DNA from: Oscheius onirici
Lineage: Eukaryota; Nematoda; Chromadorea; Rhabditida; Rhabditidae
Reading direction: 5' to 3'
Length of the DNA stretch: 64,000 nucleotides
Assembly: GCA_932521025.1 (NCBI GenBank)
Contig: OW051469.1
Span: 2,740,398 to 2,804,397 of the forward strand
Both the position numbers and the translations under genes were made by a program. The notes below the pieces were generated by a model. It saw only the letters and a program-made list of their open reading frames with translations. It searched no databases and was not told the origin of the DNA. Of this stretch, positions 1 through 12,464 are shown one piece after another; within the stretch, counting starts at the first letter, position 1, and every line of letters starts with the position of its first letter.

Positions 1-80
1 AAATTTTCTTACAACTGTCGTTTCGATTTATTCCTACTCTTTGAGTAAACTCCACTGGTTTCCTGATCCTTTCCAGTCCC

Positions 81-387
81 TAGACATGGTTGACTTAGGT
101 TTAGGCTTAGGCCTGAAAGTTGAGGCCCGGGCCTGAAATCTCCGACCCGCGGGGGAATTTTAGAAAAAAACATGTTTTTTGACCAAAATCTGCATTTTTT
201 CGTCATTTTTATTAAAAAAAAGGTCAGCAAAATATAACAATATTATTATTCTTTGATATAGTTCTGAAATGCGCTAAAATGCACTATAATATGTCTATCT
301 TCATTTTTGGTCCGATCCCGGTCCGACGGCAAAGTCTGGGGACCGGGCTTAGGCGGGCCTGGAATCTCCGGCCCGGAGCCATGTCTA
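81..387. mobile_element. MITE-like repeat, copy 1 (TAGACATGG ends)
   Basis: A 307-base non-coding repeat bounded by TAGACATGG at 81 and CCATGTCTA at 379-387. A second copy lies in inverted orientation at 51881-52194 with the same ends and the same interior: GC-rich arms rich in GGCCCGG around an AT-rich centre. The outermost TA on each side would fit a TA target duplication, as used by Tc1/mariner relatives. There is no coding capacity, so it would need a transposase supplied elsewhere. Family assignment is inference. Confidence 0.75.
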
Positions 388-462
388 CCAGCCCCGATCA
401 AGATTTCCTTCTGGTTTGTCCGCAAACTTTGTCTACAATTTTGCAAATAATTTTCAGGCAAA

Positions 463-1229
463 ATGTCTGATCCTCCTGTTGAGGAAAGACCTGCTCCTCT
501 CAAATTTGACGACGAATCGCTGTCCGATGTTACGGTTTTTGTCGAAAATCAAGGTTTCATCGTTCACAGAATGGTCCTGGCTTGTCGTTCCGACGTCTTC
601 AAGGCCCTCTTCTACGGTGATTTCAAAGAGGTTTGCTTCCATTTTTGTTGCTGGAGAAAGAACGAAATTTAGGCAAAAGAAGATCGCGTTGTAATCAAGG
701 AAGTCTCCGCCGACATGTTCGGAAGAATTGTTGAGCTCATTTACTATGGAAAAATGAGCGGCTGCGGAGCTCTATATTACCCAAGCGAGACGACAAATTA
801 TAAAAAGTCTCATGTTGGAGTTTCGAGCATTAAAGAAATGCTGCAGAGTAAAAAACTTTCCAAAATCTTTATACTTTTTAGAGTTTTGGGATTTCGTCAA
901 CGAGCTCCTGGCCGTTGCTGACGGCTTCAGTGTCACTGAGCTCGTTTTGAAAAACCTTCAAGAAGAATTCATCAAGAGCAAATGCGACGTGAATTGTAAT
1001 TTCTGCCTCAATTTGTACATGTTCGCCTTCGAAAATAAGATGCCCATTCTTGATCGGTTTGTAAGCAATATTTTTTGTTCAAATTTGAAATTTTTTTGAG
1101 ACTCAAAGCTTCACTAAAAACGTCTACGAAAATTGGAGTTCAGTCGTTTATTCCGAAAGTGCTCCTATTGAGCCGTTGCGCCTCTTCGAGCCAAAAGAAT
1201 TCGTAGATTTGATCAAGAAGTTATCGTAA
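463..1229 (+). CDS. BTB-domain protein (BTB then BACK-like C-terminus)
   Basis: Four exons: 463-630, 673-847, 882-1060 and 1101-1229. The first encodes the start of a BTB/POZ fold with the typical LSDVTVFVENQ...HRMVLACRSDVF pattern; the second holds MFGRIVELIYYGKM; the third begins KFWDFVNELLAVADGFSVTEL, the helical part after the BTB core. BTB proteins of this type commonly act as Cullin-3 adaptors that pick substrates for ubiquitination, but no MATH or Kelch domain is visible, so the partner is unknown. It is an intact member of a family repeated here at 15.6-16.4, 29.2-30.0 and 39.7-40.3 kb, with fragments at 30.8 and 32.5 kb. An AATAAA lies near 1274. It is convergent with EXOSC10, 68 bases apart. 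Confidence 0.85.
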
Positions 1230-1297
1230 TTACGTTTCTTACATTGTTGTCTTGTTTTCCGTCAAATTTTCGAATAAATTCGCTGTTATTATCGTTT

Positions 1298-4200
1298 TTA
1301 ACCCGGTTCTAAAGAGAAAAACTCACTGAACATGGAAGACTCATACTGTGAGTAGTCGACTGGCTCAACTTTCGTCTTTTCCGTCGTGTGCTCCTCTTCC
1401 GCCTCTTCTTCTTTGGCGAAGACTAGCGGCTCTTCCTCGCCTTCCATCTCGTCTTCTTCCATCGCCTCGTTGCTGGCAGCAGCTCCAGATCCTAGCTTGA
1501 TATCAGCTGCTTTCCTTGCCTATATTTGTTGTCTTTTTTTCATCGAAAGTATAAAAATTACGTGTTTTCGCTTCCTGGCCAGAGCCTTCTTCGTGAAGAC
1601 CTGACTCTCAGTGTAGGGCAAATCTTTCGGTTCGCCACTGCTCAGCTGGATATCGTCCACGTTGACGTTCTGAAAATTACATTTTTCGATATATCGTATA
1701 CTCAGCCAACGATATGCTGCTTAAATTCAAACAGTAACTGCGTACCTTGATTGAGTATCAAACGCTTGCAAGAAACGGAAAACATGTGGTTATTCACATT
1801 TTTTGACCAAAACACAATCATTTGTGAAAATTTAAAAAAAAAACTATAAAACCCACCACATTCTGAGCATTAGCCGGCCTTTGATTGACTGGATCGTGGT
1901 GCGAGTATCGTTTCTTATCTTCCGTCGGTTCCTTCTTCATTTTCGCCTCTTCCAGACGTTTCTTCTCCTCTGCCTCGGCGGCCTTCTTCACACCAATCTG
2001 GTAGCGTTCGAACGGCGTAGCCCATTCGTCCAGCTCGCTCTGGATCAGTTTCTGAGCCTTGGGATCCATTTTGGCATCATTTATGGCACAATCTGCGTGT
2101 TTCGGGTCCAAGAAGGATAAGAAGGACTTTTGGAACGATTTTGGAACGATTTTGGCATCTTCCTTCATCGAAATGGCGCCTATTTCCTCGTCGAAGCGAC
2201 TGTGCGAAAAGTCCAGGCCACATCTAAGATTAAATTTATAAAAACAAGGGAAAAAAGAGCTCACCTCAAGACTGATTTGACCTTGTTCATTCGGTTCTGT
2301 TCGTCTTGCATGGCGCGGAAGAAGCTGCCCTCTTCGCCGATAATGTTCTTCTTTTGGGCGAAGCCCAAGATCAGTGGTTGATCACGGGCCGCATAGACGA
2401 TTTTGTGAATCTCCAGCACGTGCTTCTTGACCATCTCTGGGACCGGATTGCAGCATGCTGTTATTCCTTGGGCTTCGCGGGGTAGAGCCTAAAAATAGTC
2501 TATTCTACTGCTCTGATACCTAGTTTTTCACAGAATTAAAAAGATATATCCACGATTTTAGCCTAAAAAAAGCGAGAAAAGAACATACCTCAGCAATGTA
2601 CATCATCATATGAGGCGGCAGCACATAATGTAGTCCTTCGTCTTCCTGTCTAGCTACCGCATCTCTCCACATCCAGAGCTCTTTCAAAGCGTAAACCTGA
2701 ACATTTTTTGGCTTAAAAACTACTCAAAAACTGGTTACCTGCTGACTATTAAAAGTCCTCTTCGAGTGAAGCAGCGTCTCAAATCCGAGAGGGTCGAACT
2801 GCGGCTTCTCGTAGGCTTTTCCGCAGACGTTGGCGCTATCCCCGTATACGGCCCGGAGCAAATTTTGGAGATTACTGCCCTTTTGGAGGAGATCTTCCCG
2901 GCAGCGATCGTAGCAAAAAAGCAAATAATGAGTGTCGCAGCGGGCATATTCCAGCTGTTCTTGGGATAGAGGACTGGAAAGGTTGGAAGTTTTAGGATAA
3001 AAATAGATAAAATACCGTAATCTCCAGTCAGAAGTCTGATAGGTCTTGCTGAGGACAATGTCACAGTAGTGGTGTACGAGCCATTGGAGAGAGAATTTGG
3101 GCATTTCGAGACGTTTCATCGCGTGATAGGTGTCGAACATGTTGACGACGTGGATGCCGAAATCTCTCTGCAGCCATTGGATGTCAGAGTCAGCGCCGTG
3201 GAAGACCTGAAATTTAGTGTTTTGGACAAATTTTTAGGCTAAAATGTTCGAATTTTGAATACCTAGGCTAAGGATAAAAAAAATAGACTCACCTTGAGAA
3301 TCTTCGGATTGGCGAATGGCTCGTTGAGAATATGCATTTCGTCCCAGACCTGGAAGGGATCCACAATGTAATCCGTCGTGCGGGTCGAGATTTGAAGAAG
3401 ACACGTCAAGCCGAGGAAGGTTCTTGTATTATTGTGCTAAAGACCAATTGTATTCAAAATTATGAGTTAAAAATACCTCCAAATCGACAGCAAACTCCGT
3501 CTCCTTGTTCAGCTGATCACGGAGATTTTCCAGGCCAATTTTGGTAGTGACAAACGTCAAACAGGTCTTATTCAGGCTCTCGAAAGGCTAAAATTGGTCA
3601 GTGGCTAAAAAACATTTTGACATTTAAAATTTTGAAAAAAAACATTTAAAATTTTGGCTAAAAAACACACAATTGGCTCTGCTGAAGCTAGCTGCTTTCC
3701 GGGAACTTGAAAGTGTTCCAGCTCGACGCGGTACGGGTGTTCCAGCTCCATTTCCTGCTCCAAATTACGCGCGTTTCCGCTTAAAAAAATTGAAATGTCT
3801 GGTGGGAACAGTAATAAAACTAACGAGGAATTCAACGAGTCCAGATCGACGACTCGGATACCTCGAGGCTTCTCCCTCGCGTGATGTTTCACTCGCAGCT
3901 TCGAGACGAATGCGCTGCGAGAATTGTCCACGGTAATGTTGTAGACCTTCTGCGGACGAGAGACCGTCGTCGTCGAGAGGCGCATCTGTTCGCGATGCAG
4001 CTGGACAGTCTGCATCATCTGCTGGAAGCCGCCAGCTGGAAGACCTGTGACCAGAGTCGCATTGGGAACACGTGTCTGCCGAACGGAAGCTGCAAATGAG
4101 GGTGTAATTTTAGAAGAAACCGTGGAAACTTCGCGTATTTTAAGCCTTTCTGAAGATGGTAACTGTCCGCAAAACGAGTAACTTTTGCAGGAAAGTGGAA

Positions 4201-5227
4201 GCGATAGTTCAGTATAAGCCCAATTTTTAAAAATTCCGTCTTTTTACTTGAGAGTTATAAGGTTCGACTGGGGCTCCAAAATCGGAGTGGCAGAGTGGCC
4301 ACCTTTTCGGGAGCAAGTATCTTTTGTGTCGTGAACTGGCGAAAAAGTTGAGCTCTGCTGAGCTGTCTCAGCAGCTTTCTCCTATCAAAAAACGTACCAG
4401 CTTTTGTCGACTCCGCTCCAATGATGCTCTTCGGGACTTGGACGACGTCGTCTCGATGTGAGCGCTGGATCTCATCCATGCAGATTCCCTGAAATTTCCT
4501 CGTTTTTCAACAAACAAGGGGTAACAACTTACTGCTCGTTCGACTATGGCATCATTAGCCCTCGTTATCCTGTCCAAAAAGACGTCGGTAGTGCTGCCGG
4601 CTTTGGGAGCGACCACAGGACAGCCGGACGTCTCCATACACTTGGAAATTCTGGAATTTGATGTGTTTTTTTTAAGAAAAGGACTTACAGCTTCTGAAGG
4701 CGAACCTCCTGCTGCTGCATGAAGGCCTTGAACATGTTGAACGAGGCACAGAGCTCATATTCGTCACCGAGACGAGGCAGCTTGTTGGCGGCGGTGACGA
4801 GAGCGGCTATCTTCTGCTGGACATCCTGGAAGAAAATTGTGATGACTTATGAAATTTTTTTCTCTTGACTAGAAAATTGGCTAACAAGATTTTCAAGACA
4901 ATGTCCAATCCAATTCAAATTTGGGACAAATACTGACATATCTGGGCACTCTCGCTATCAGAGCGGGTTACTTTCAGCTGTCTGTTTGCCAATGTAGCTG
5001 TTTTGCCGTGGAGCAGTGGCAATGCCCTCGCTTGGTGCTCGAAAAACGCGATTTTTTTTTCGTTGTTTCTTCTTGCCAACAAACAATGCTGGGAGAATGT
5101 GTTTACAAGAAATCCGGGATCATTTTAACAGAACGATTAAGCGGGATTTCTATTTATAAAAACTGACCTTGACTATGGCTTCATCCCTCTCCGGGTCGCC
5201 CAGCTGTTCAGCGGCTTCTTCCGTCAT
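1298..5227 (-). CDS. EXOSC10: Exosome component 10 / Rrp6, nuclear 3'-5' exoribonuclease
   Basis: Multi-exon minus-strand gene. It starts at 5227 (MTEEAAEQLGDPERDEAIVK, exon 5168-5227), followed by exons at 4689-4825, 4533-4650 and 4398-4488 that carry the PMC2NT-type N-terminal region (PRLGDEYELCASFNMF). The DEDDy nuclease core is complete: AVDLE (3.5 kb), HGADSDIQWL (3.2 kb), and LEYARCDTHYLL (2.95 kb) with the final Asp and Tyr. An HRDC region follows (ALKELWMWRDAVAR, 2.3-2.7 kb), then an acidic tail ending in VDYSQYESSMF, like other EXOSC10 proteins. The family trims and degrades structured RNAs in the nucleus with the exosome and MPP6/C1D. The stop is read at 1298. A TTCAG sits immediately before the ATG, a possible trans-splice acceptor, and the gene starts only 177 bases after the ALG9 stop. 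Confidence 0.93.
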
Positions 5228-5404
5228 CTGAACACCAAATTCGATTGAAATGACAGATTTTTACAAGGTATTGGTTACGCTTAAACGTAAGCTGGAAAAT
5301 TAAGCATTTGAAAAATAATATTATTTCATAAATAAGTGAAAGATACATAAAGTGATCATAAGCAGGCAGGGGAAAAGTAGAAGTACAACCCGAAACGGAA
5401 AAAA

Positions 5405-7948
5405 CTAGAACTTTGTGCTAACGTAAAGCGTATAATTGGCCATATAGGTGTGTCGTGGAGTCAAGAATGGCAGCCAGATGACACGGTAGAGCCAATGAGA
5501 TCGGGAGCTGATCAAGAAATGGCAGGATTTCACTGGACGGAAGAGATTTGGCTGAAAATGGTGAGATTTTAGTTAAACTTTTTTTGGTGGTTAAAACAGA
5601 AAATAGGAAAAGTCGTTTCGGACAAAGACGTATTCCTCACCATTTTGGCGATGCTCGGCTCCAGCTCAGTCGTCATTTCTTCAGGAACATCTAGATCGAT
5701 TACAAAGTCGCAGCTTTCAAGTGGAACGTATCTTAAAAAAGAAGCGGATTAGAATTGTTCAGGCAGTTTGTCGAGCGCGCTGTCACTGCACCACTGATTT
5801 GGGCCACAAACACACGCACACAATCAATCTTCAATTTAACAGAAAACCAACCTGGAAGGCTCCTCTCTATTCTGATCATTCATTTCGGTCGGAATTAGTT
5901 GCGTAATTTTCGGAATCTTTCCCTCCTCGTAGTATTTGGGCAGTAGGCCGACGAATTCGCTCTTTAGGAACTCCAATCTCACTCCTAGGGCCCGGTCATT
6001 TTTGTCAATTATCCTCTCGGGAAGGAAGAACGAAGACGGGAAGCGGTACCATTCTTTGCCGACGCATAGGCGGAGATCTTCCTGCAAACTTTCAAAGGTT
6101 AGGGTTTCGGCTAAAAAAAACGAGAAAAGTAAGAGTTCTCGTTCAAAATTTTTTAGCAAATTCCCACCTTTCGTTGAGCAAAATTCCTCATTTCTGCCGA
6201 ATCGTCGGCTACGAAAGCATTGAAATGATTGTAGACTTCCATATGAGCCCCATAGTTCCTGTGAAGGGAATATGACCTCGATAAGCTGACGAGAATGAAG
6301 AAACAGACTAGAATCCAGCTTAATGGATGTGTCCACTGCGAGTATCTTGATGTAATTCTAAAAATTAGCTGAAAAGGCATAAAAAGGCGAAATACCTGCG
6401 AAAAGCATCGATTCCGACAGCTGCAAAGGCCGAAATGAGCGGATAGATGGGGTACATGAAGCGTTCTTCCTTGTGCTTCTGTGTCCCGAAGACGAGGAAC
6501 CATGCGGCTAGGCTTAGAAACACGAAGAAGAGAGGCAGATATCGGTGCCAGTAGACTGGAGAAAGCACTGAAAATTGAAGAAATTAGGCGTTTTCTATTC
6601 TTTTCGGACTGTTCACAGGCCAGAAATCAGGAACATCTTACTAACCTTTAGGCGTCTTTTCACCGCGTTTCCTCTCCGTGACCGAGTAGTAAGCTATTGC
6701 CGAGAATGGTACCGCTGCCAGGGCAAAAATGAGGGCGATATTGTGATTGAGAAGGAGATTTTTGATGTAGAAGCTGAAGGGCTCTTCGCCGTAGAGATTG
6801 GCTCCGTGCTCGGAGAAGACGTTATAGAGAACGATGTTTAGTGGGGCCTAGAGAGAAAATAAAACATTTTTATAGCGAAAAATCGCCTTACCAGCACCCA
6901 TTTGCCGAAATAAAACGAGTCGACGTAGAGTAGAGATCCACAAATCGCAATTCCCCAGATTAGGGCGTAGCCGATAAATTTGAAGATTTCTCGTCTAAAT
7001 AAAATTACATAATTTCAAGTCAAAATTTTAAAATTACCGCAAAAGAACGAGATCCAGAACCACAGGAATCCCCAAAAGTGCAGCAAATGGCCAACCGACG
7101 AGAGCACTGGCAGCGACGCAAAATATGGAGAAATACCTGGGAAATTGGGTGTTTATAAGCTAAAAATTGGTAAAAGTACCATTCCTCTCGAAGATAGAAG
7201 GCCACGGCGAAGGTGTTCAAGACCATGGAGAAGGTGGACGGGAGGAAGGCGCTACTAAAATCGAATAACTGACATTTTTGCAGGAAACGTACCAGGAGAT
7301 GAACATTCCTGACGAGAAAATGGAAAAAAGGAGGAAGAATCGCCCGATCCTGATGGAATATCGTTCACTGAGAGCCTTGAATAGGTAGAATTCGGCCGCT
7401 GCACAAAAAGCAGCCAAAATACATCGTGTCATGACGAAAATGGCTATTTTTGTGTGTGAAAAGAACGCGGCCAGGAGACTGGCAGGGATGTAGTGCAGCC
7501 CGATGTAAAGATAGCTCCTAAATGAGCATTTTAAAGAGAAAATGAAAAATATTCTTACCTGATGGCGTAGAGCGGCGAATATTCCCAAGTCTGGAGGCCT
7601 TTGCCGAAGAGGAGAAGATGCAACGGCTCCCAGTAGTTGAAAACCTCGTCACAGTCCTGTATTGTGCTCCAGAGACCGGCTGAGAAGCGTAGAGAGAGCA
7701 GCATCTGGAACTTTATAGTTTTAACGCAAATAATCTTGATTACCTTCAAAACGGCCGCCGTGCTCGGCATCCAGTCGTCTGGCGAGTCTGATTCGTCTAG
7801 ATATAGCCTGTCGACGGGCTCTAGTCGCCTAAAAAGGGGTTTACAGCATAAAAAATGGTACTTACTCTACTTTTCGGTGATTTGTTTCTTTGAAGCGCCG
7901 GACTGGAGGCGGCTCCCGAGGCTCCGGGATTCTTCGATACCGCGGCAT
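5405..7948 (-). CDS. ALG9: ALG9 alpha-1,2-mannosyltransferase (ER)
   Basis: Minus-strand gene of about nine exons. The N-terminus (MPRYRRIPEPREPPPV...) precedes the family signature FSAGLWSTIQDCDEVFNYWE, then HLLLFGKGLQTWEYSPLYAIR at 7.56-7.7 kb, and many hydrophobic segments follow, including QKHKEERFMYPIYPLISAF near 6.45 kb. The soluble C-terminal part ends NYTLYVSTKF and stop at 5405-5407. ALG9 adds two mannoses from dolichol-phosphate-mannose to the lipid-linked oligosaccharide in the ER lumen, before transfer to protein. The DCDE acidic motif of the first lumenal loop is intact. The start at 7948 is the first ATG in frame and its exon joins the next in phase (..VERLEPVDRLY). It shares a 591-base 5' region with RPL8 and lies upstream of EXOSC10 on the same strand. 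Confidence 0.94.
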
Positions 7949-8539
7949 CACCTAAATCTTACTGTTAGCCATTTTTGGAAGAAAAAAAAAGAAGAAGAAA
8001 ATAAGAAACAGTCCGAAATGGAAGAGAAAGAAGAAAATTGCGTCCAATATTTTCAAACACGCGGCCTAAGTTTAGAATTGGGGATCGCGTCGGGACCTCG
8101 GCAACCGTATACCGCATCGCAGTCCTTTAATTTTTTGAGCCAAGAAATGCTTCAAATCCCAAAATTCTTTCAACTTTTCCAGCTGCTTTCCCTTTATTTT
8201 TCTCTCCGTTATTTCCTTTTTTGTTTCCGAACTTGTACATTATCCTTTGCAAAATTTTTTGAAATGAATCCTAGATTTATGCTTAAAAGTAAGCAGGTTT
8301 CTTGAAATGTTCGTAGGAAAACAAAAATGTCACTTTCAGCTGGTTTCCCAATTTCCATACGTTCTTTATCGTGAAAAGCTCTCAATTGCAGTGAAGCCGA
8401 TTGTTATTTTGCTTCCTCCCTCACTTTTTTTACGCTGCTGGTTTGTCCAAAATTGATCCTCTCACCATATTTTTCGTCAAGTATTGCTCTCACGTCTCGC
8501 CTTTTTCATGCATTAATTTTTCAGGGTACCAACAGAAGA
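7949..8539. promoter_or_regulatory. Shared 5' region between ALG9 (-) and RPL8 (+)
   Basis: 591 bases between two divergent housekeeping genes. No clear TATA box. On the plus side a strong 3' splice site (ATTTTTCAG ending at 8524) lies 16 bases before the RPL8 ATG, fitting either a 5'-UTR intron or a spliced-leader acceptor; the two cannot be told apart from DNA alone. A long open frame crosses part of this region but is antisense to ALG9 exons and shows no domain. Confidence 0.5.
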
Positions 8540-9429
8540 ATGGGACGCAGAATCCGTGTCCAGCGTAAAGGAGCGGGTGGAATTTTCAAGAGCCACAACA
8601 AGCACCGCAAGGGAGCCGCTCAACTCCGTCCCCTCGACTACGCCGAGCGTCATGGCTACATCAAGGGAGTTGTGAAGGACATCATCCACGACCCTGGACG
8701 TGGAGCTCCTCTCGCCATCGTCGCCTTCCGTGACCCTCATAAGTACAAGGTTGTCAAGAGCACCATGGTCGCCGCCGAGGGCATGCACACTGGCCAGTTC
8801 GTCTACTGTGGATCTAAGGGTGAGCTTTTTCGCTAATTTTTTTTGTTGCAGAATGCAATCCTGAAAGACCTAAAGCTTGATTTTTCAGCCGCCATCCAAA
8901 TCGGAAACGTGATTCCCGTTGGATCCCTCCCTGAAGGAACAACCATCTGCAACGTCGAAGGCAAGTGCGGAGATCGTGGAAAGCTTGCCAAAGCTTCCGG
9001 AAACTACGCTACCGTCATCGCCCACAACCCCGACACCAGAAAGACCCGTATCCGTCTCCCTTCTGGAGCTAAGAAGGTCATCCAGTCCGCCAACCGTGCC
9101 ATGATCGGTCTCGTTGCTGGAGGAGGACGTACTGACAAACCTCTTCTCAAGGCCGGAAGAGCCTACCACAAATATAAGGCCAAGAGAAACAGCTGGCCTC
9201 GCGTCAGAGGTGTTGCCATGAACCCCGTTGAGCATCCTCACGGAGGAGGTAACCACCAGCACATTGGGTATGTTTTTTTTTGCCTTTGGCTAATTGTCCC
9301 TATTTCAGTCACCCCAGTACCGTTCGCAGAGATGCCAGCGCAGGAAAGAAGGTCGGTCTCATCGCCGCCAGACGTACTGGACGTATCAGAGGAGGAAAGC
9401 CCGTCAAGGCCGACGCTGGAGACATCTAA
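8540..9429 (+). CDS. RPL8: 60S ribosomal protein L8 (uL2)
   Basis: Three exons: 8540-8819, 8889-9267 and 9309-9429. The start [20 protein letters not shown] and the C-terminal half with [20 protein letters not shown] and the basic end [15 protein letters not shown] are hallmarks of eukaryotic uL2. The conserved His-rich loop ([12 protein letters not shown]), which approaches the peptidyl-transferase centre and carries the His that is hydroxylated in mammals, is split by intron 2. The length of roughly 258 codons is normal. Codons are strongly C-ending, as expected for a highly expressed gene. It probably heads a two-gene unit with MCAT, which begins 138 bases downstream on the same strand. 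Confidence 0.97.
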
Positions 9430-9567
9430 ATTTCTTGTTATTGTACTGTTTCAAAGAATACAGTGTTGTTGTACTTTACCATTTTTGATGTGCATTGAAG
9501 CCAATGAGTCGCTCCTAGTTCTTTTATCCGAGAAAGTTGTCTAGCAATCATGAATGACTGATCTAGA

Positions 9568-11811
9568 ATGCGTCGTCTTTCTCCCTTCTTGACAGTTTCG
9601 CGTGGTCTTCGAAGAAGAGGCGGCTCAGACTTTCCGCCGCAGACGACAACAGGGACATCTGCTGGTATACTCGATGAAGGCGCTACCTTTTCGGACGTCC
9701 ATTCAATTGTCTTGAATCCAACCACAAGGCTGCCTTACCCTGAGCGAGAGCTCCGTAATCATTTTGAAAAGTCGAGCCGGGACGTTTTGAGGGAGAAGAA
9801 CAAGGCCAAGTGAGGCTTTTGATTGTTTTTGTGTAACAACACTTGATGATTCCTACCAAAAAAGGGTTTAGATACGGCACATCGAAGAGGAAGTCGTCGG
9901 AAATCGTCTTTGATCATATCCCTCTCCAAGAACAGATGTTTCTTCTCTTTCCCGGTCAGGGCTCTCAATTTGTCGGGATGGGCAAAAAGGTATGCCCTTT
10001 CATGATTTCGTCTTCATCGTTTTCGCATTTTTGCTTTTCACTAGCTGCTTTTCCGTCATCTTATCAGCTGGCAGCGGCGGCGGGTCCGACTGAGGATCTC
10101 AGAGGGTTGGACCAAGGGTGCCACAAAGTATTCAACCTTGCCGGAAGTCGCGTAATCGATGATAACTTTCAAACCGAGAGAAAATAGCCCCTTTGTGATA
10201 ATCATGGATAGCTTTGACTGAACACAACTCGCTGATGTCTGTTTGCCCGACCTTGTTACTCTTTTGTTCTCCCATCTGCCCCACTTTACGGTTTTTTCAC
10301 TAGAGACGATGTTTGGAATCAGTCCCATGTTTGTTGCTTCCACTACTACTTTGCTTTGCTGAAACCGTAAAATTTCCAGGTAATCGACTGCCCAGCATCA
10401 AAAGCTCTTTTCGAAGAAGCCAATGAACATCTCGGCTACGATCTCATCAAAATATGCCTGGAAGGTCCCTCTACAAAGTACCTTTAGTATCTTTTTCGTA
10501 TAAAACTCCCTCCCAGACTCGATCAGACGCTCTACTGTCAGCCGGCCGTCTTTGTCAGCTCCCTGGCCGCCTTTGAGAAGCTAAAGGAACAAGAAGAAGG
10601 CTCCGAAGCCGTCGACAAAATAAGCCATGTGGCCGGATTCAGTGTCGGAGAATATGCCGCTATGGTAGCCGGTGGGATGCTCTCTTTTACAGATGGTAAA
10701 TGTTAAACTTTTTTGCACTAACAAACTATATTTTTAGCCCTAAAAATCGTGAAAATCCGAGCGGAGGCCATGCACGAGTGCAATCAGCTCGTAGCAAGTG
10801 GAATGATGACAGTGAAGGTCAATGCCAAGTCTCGGCTCGAAAACGCCATGCAAGCGGCTAGAGAAAAGGCCAGGTGGACTTTTTTCTGAAGTTTATATAG
10901 TGTTTTTGGCTCCAGAGAAGCCGGTGAGATGGAGGTCTGTGAGATTGCCAACTTTCTCTTCAGTGGAACACGTGTAGTAGGAGCAAGTCGGCTCTGCATG
11001 AATTTTCTGGAGGAAAATCAAGATGATTACGAATTCAAGGTTCGTTTCTTCTTCTCACCTTTTCAAAGGTAGCTCTAGTCGTGGTCTGTAAAATCTATCT
11101 CTCTCGTTTGGCTGATATTTTTCTAACACCTCTCAAACCCCATTTCAAACAAGAACTTCATTGCTCTGCCATGGCTCAAAATATCCTTTCTGTTTTGTTT
11201 TCTTTACCTCAGGTTGTCAAACCCATTTGAGTTTGCGAGTTATTGCGGAAGGCCTGACTGCCTCGAGGTACTCGCGTACCCAGCGTTTTTCTTAGCGTAT
11301 CTGTCAGATTACTCCTCTATCAGTCTCCAGAGAAGGAGGACTTATGGCAAGCGTACAAACTAGATGACTTTTCAGGTGGTAAAACGCCTAGCTGTCAGCG
11401 GAGCCTTTCACACCCGGCAGATGGATTCAGCAGTAGAAAAGTAAGCTCCTTTTCCTACCTAACATTCCCGATTTTAGAGTAAGAAAAGCTGTCCAGGAGG
11501 TAAAACTGCAGCCAGCACGCTGTAACGTCTATTCGAACTACACTGGTCACGTCTTCCCAGCCAAAAAAGCAGAAATTCGGCAGGCAATCTTCAAACAGGT
11601 CAATAATCCAGTCAAATGGGAACAGATTCAGCAGGTGCTCTTCAGAAAGCATCAGGTAGGCTTTTTTATACGTTTTCCAGTAAAAATTTTGAAAATTTAG
11701 GAGCCCATATTCCCTCGGTTCATCGAAGTCGGTCCAGGACGGCACCTCGGAGCAATGTGGCTGCAGACGAGCAAAAAGGCCTACAAGAACTACGAGCACT
11801 TTTCATGTTGA
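9568..11811 (+). CDS. MCAT: Malonyl-CoA:ACP transacylase, mitochondrial
   Basis: Nine exons or so (9568-9809, 9872-9989, 10380-10477, 10517-10695, 10738-10873, 10916-11039, 11376-11440 and two more). The Arg-rich start MRRLSPFLTVSRGLRRRG looks like a mitochondrial presequence. The core shows FLLFPGQGSQFVGMG, the nucleophile motif AGFSVGEYAAM (GFSxGE, the usual animal form) and the catalytic His in VSGAFHTRQMD. The end is EVGPGRHLGAMW...YEHFSC, stop at 11811. MCAT loads malonate onto mitochondrial acyl carrier protein for type II fatty acid synthesis, the source of lipoate precursors. A 336-base intron at 11040-11375 splits the C-terminal half. It follows RPL8 closely and a TCTAG lies just before the ATG. 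Confidence 0.93.
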
Positions 11812-12464
11812 TCATTTTGCTGAATTTTATGACGAATAAAGCGAGATTTGCCAGTTTTAGTCATCTTTTTGAGGGAAGCAGGTAAAAATGCTAGGATTTG
11901 TGGTCCTGATGGTTTCCGACCTCTATAGACTTTTGTTAAAGTTTTTTTCCATTGTTACTCTTCAAATTAGAGAAATACCACCGAAAACCCTTGAAAAGAA
12001 ACTGCGGGATCTGAAATCAGTTTTGGTCGTTTGAGATCTCGCGTTTTTGTTCATATAGGTCTCGTCACGAAATTCTATTTCTTCTTGGTCTCGTCAAGAA
12101 GTTTTATTTTCCCGCTAATTTAAAATTTCAGCAGGCTTTATTTTTTTTTACTTGACGTTTTCTTCCGAAGCTTGAAAAGCCTCCGCTACATAAATAAATT
12201 AGCACAGCTAAACAGTCGCTGAAGCAGCTAAAATATGGCTGATTTCTGTTCACAACTCATTTTTCATTCTCTCGCTCAGTTTGCATGGAAAATAGCTGCT
12301 ATTGGAGCTGTGTTTGTCAATTGAGCGCGCAAAACGACGCAGTGGCTTCATTTCGACCCGCAGCACTCGTTACTGGCTCATTTCGTCACTTTTTCGCTAT
12401 TTTCTGTCCCGTGCTCATTTTCCAGCTAATTTTTCTATTTTAGACATCATAAAAACGACGATTA
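11812..12464. other. Intergenic, MCAT to DCTN1
   Basis: 653 bases, AT-rich, with short open frames only. An AATAAA lies near 11836, suitable for MCAT poly(A) addition. The bases just before the DCTN1 ATG at 12465 include TTTCTATTTTAG, a possible 3' splice or trans-splice site. Nothing else recognised. Confidence 0.5.

Noticed and set aside
1275-1330. An 18-base terminal intron in EXOSC10 (GTGAGTTTTTCTCTTTAG)
   Set aside because: Reading through stays in frame to a nearby stop and gives a normal C-terminus; no intron is needed.
7637-8305. A 222-codon plus-strand open frame upstream of RPL8
   Set aside because: It is antisense to the first ALG9 exons and intron, shows no domain and has skewed composition; ALG9 explains the conserved signal.
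9568-11811. Bacterial origin of the MCAT gene
   Set aside because: Animal-type GFSVGE motif, mitochondrial presequence and many introns fit a native eukaryotic gene.
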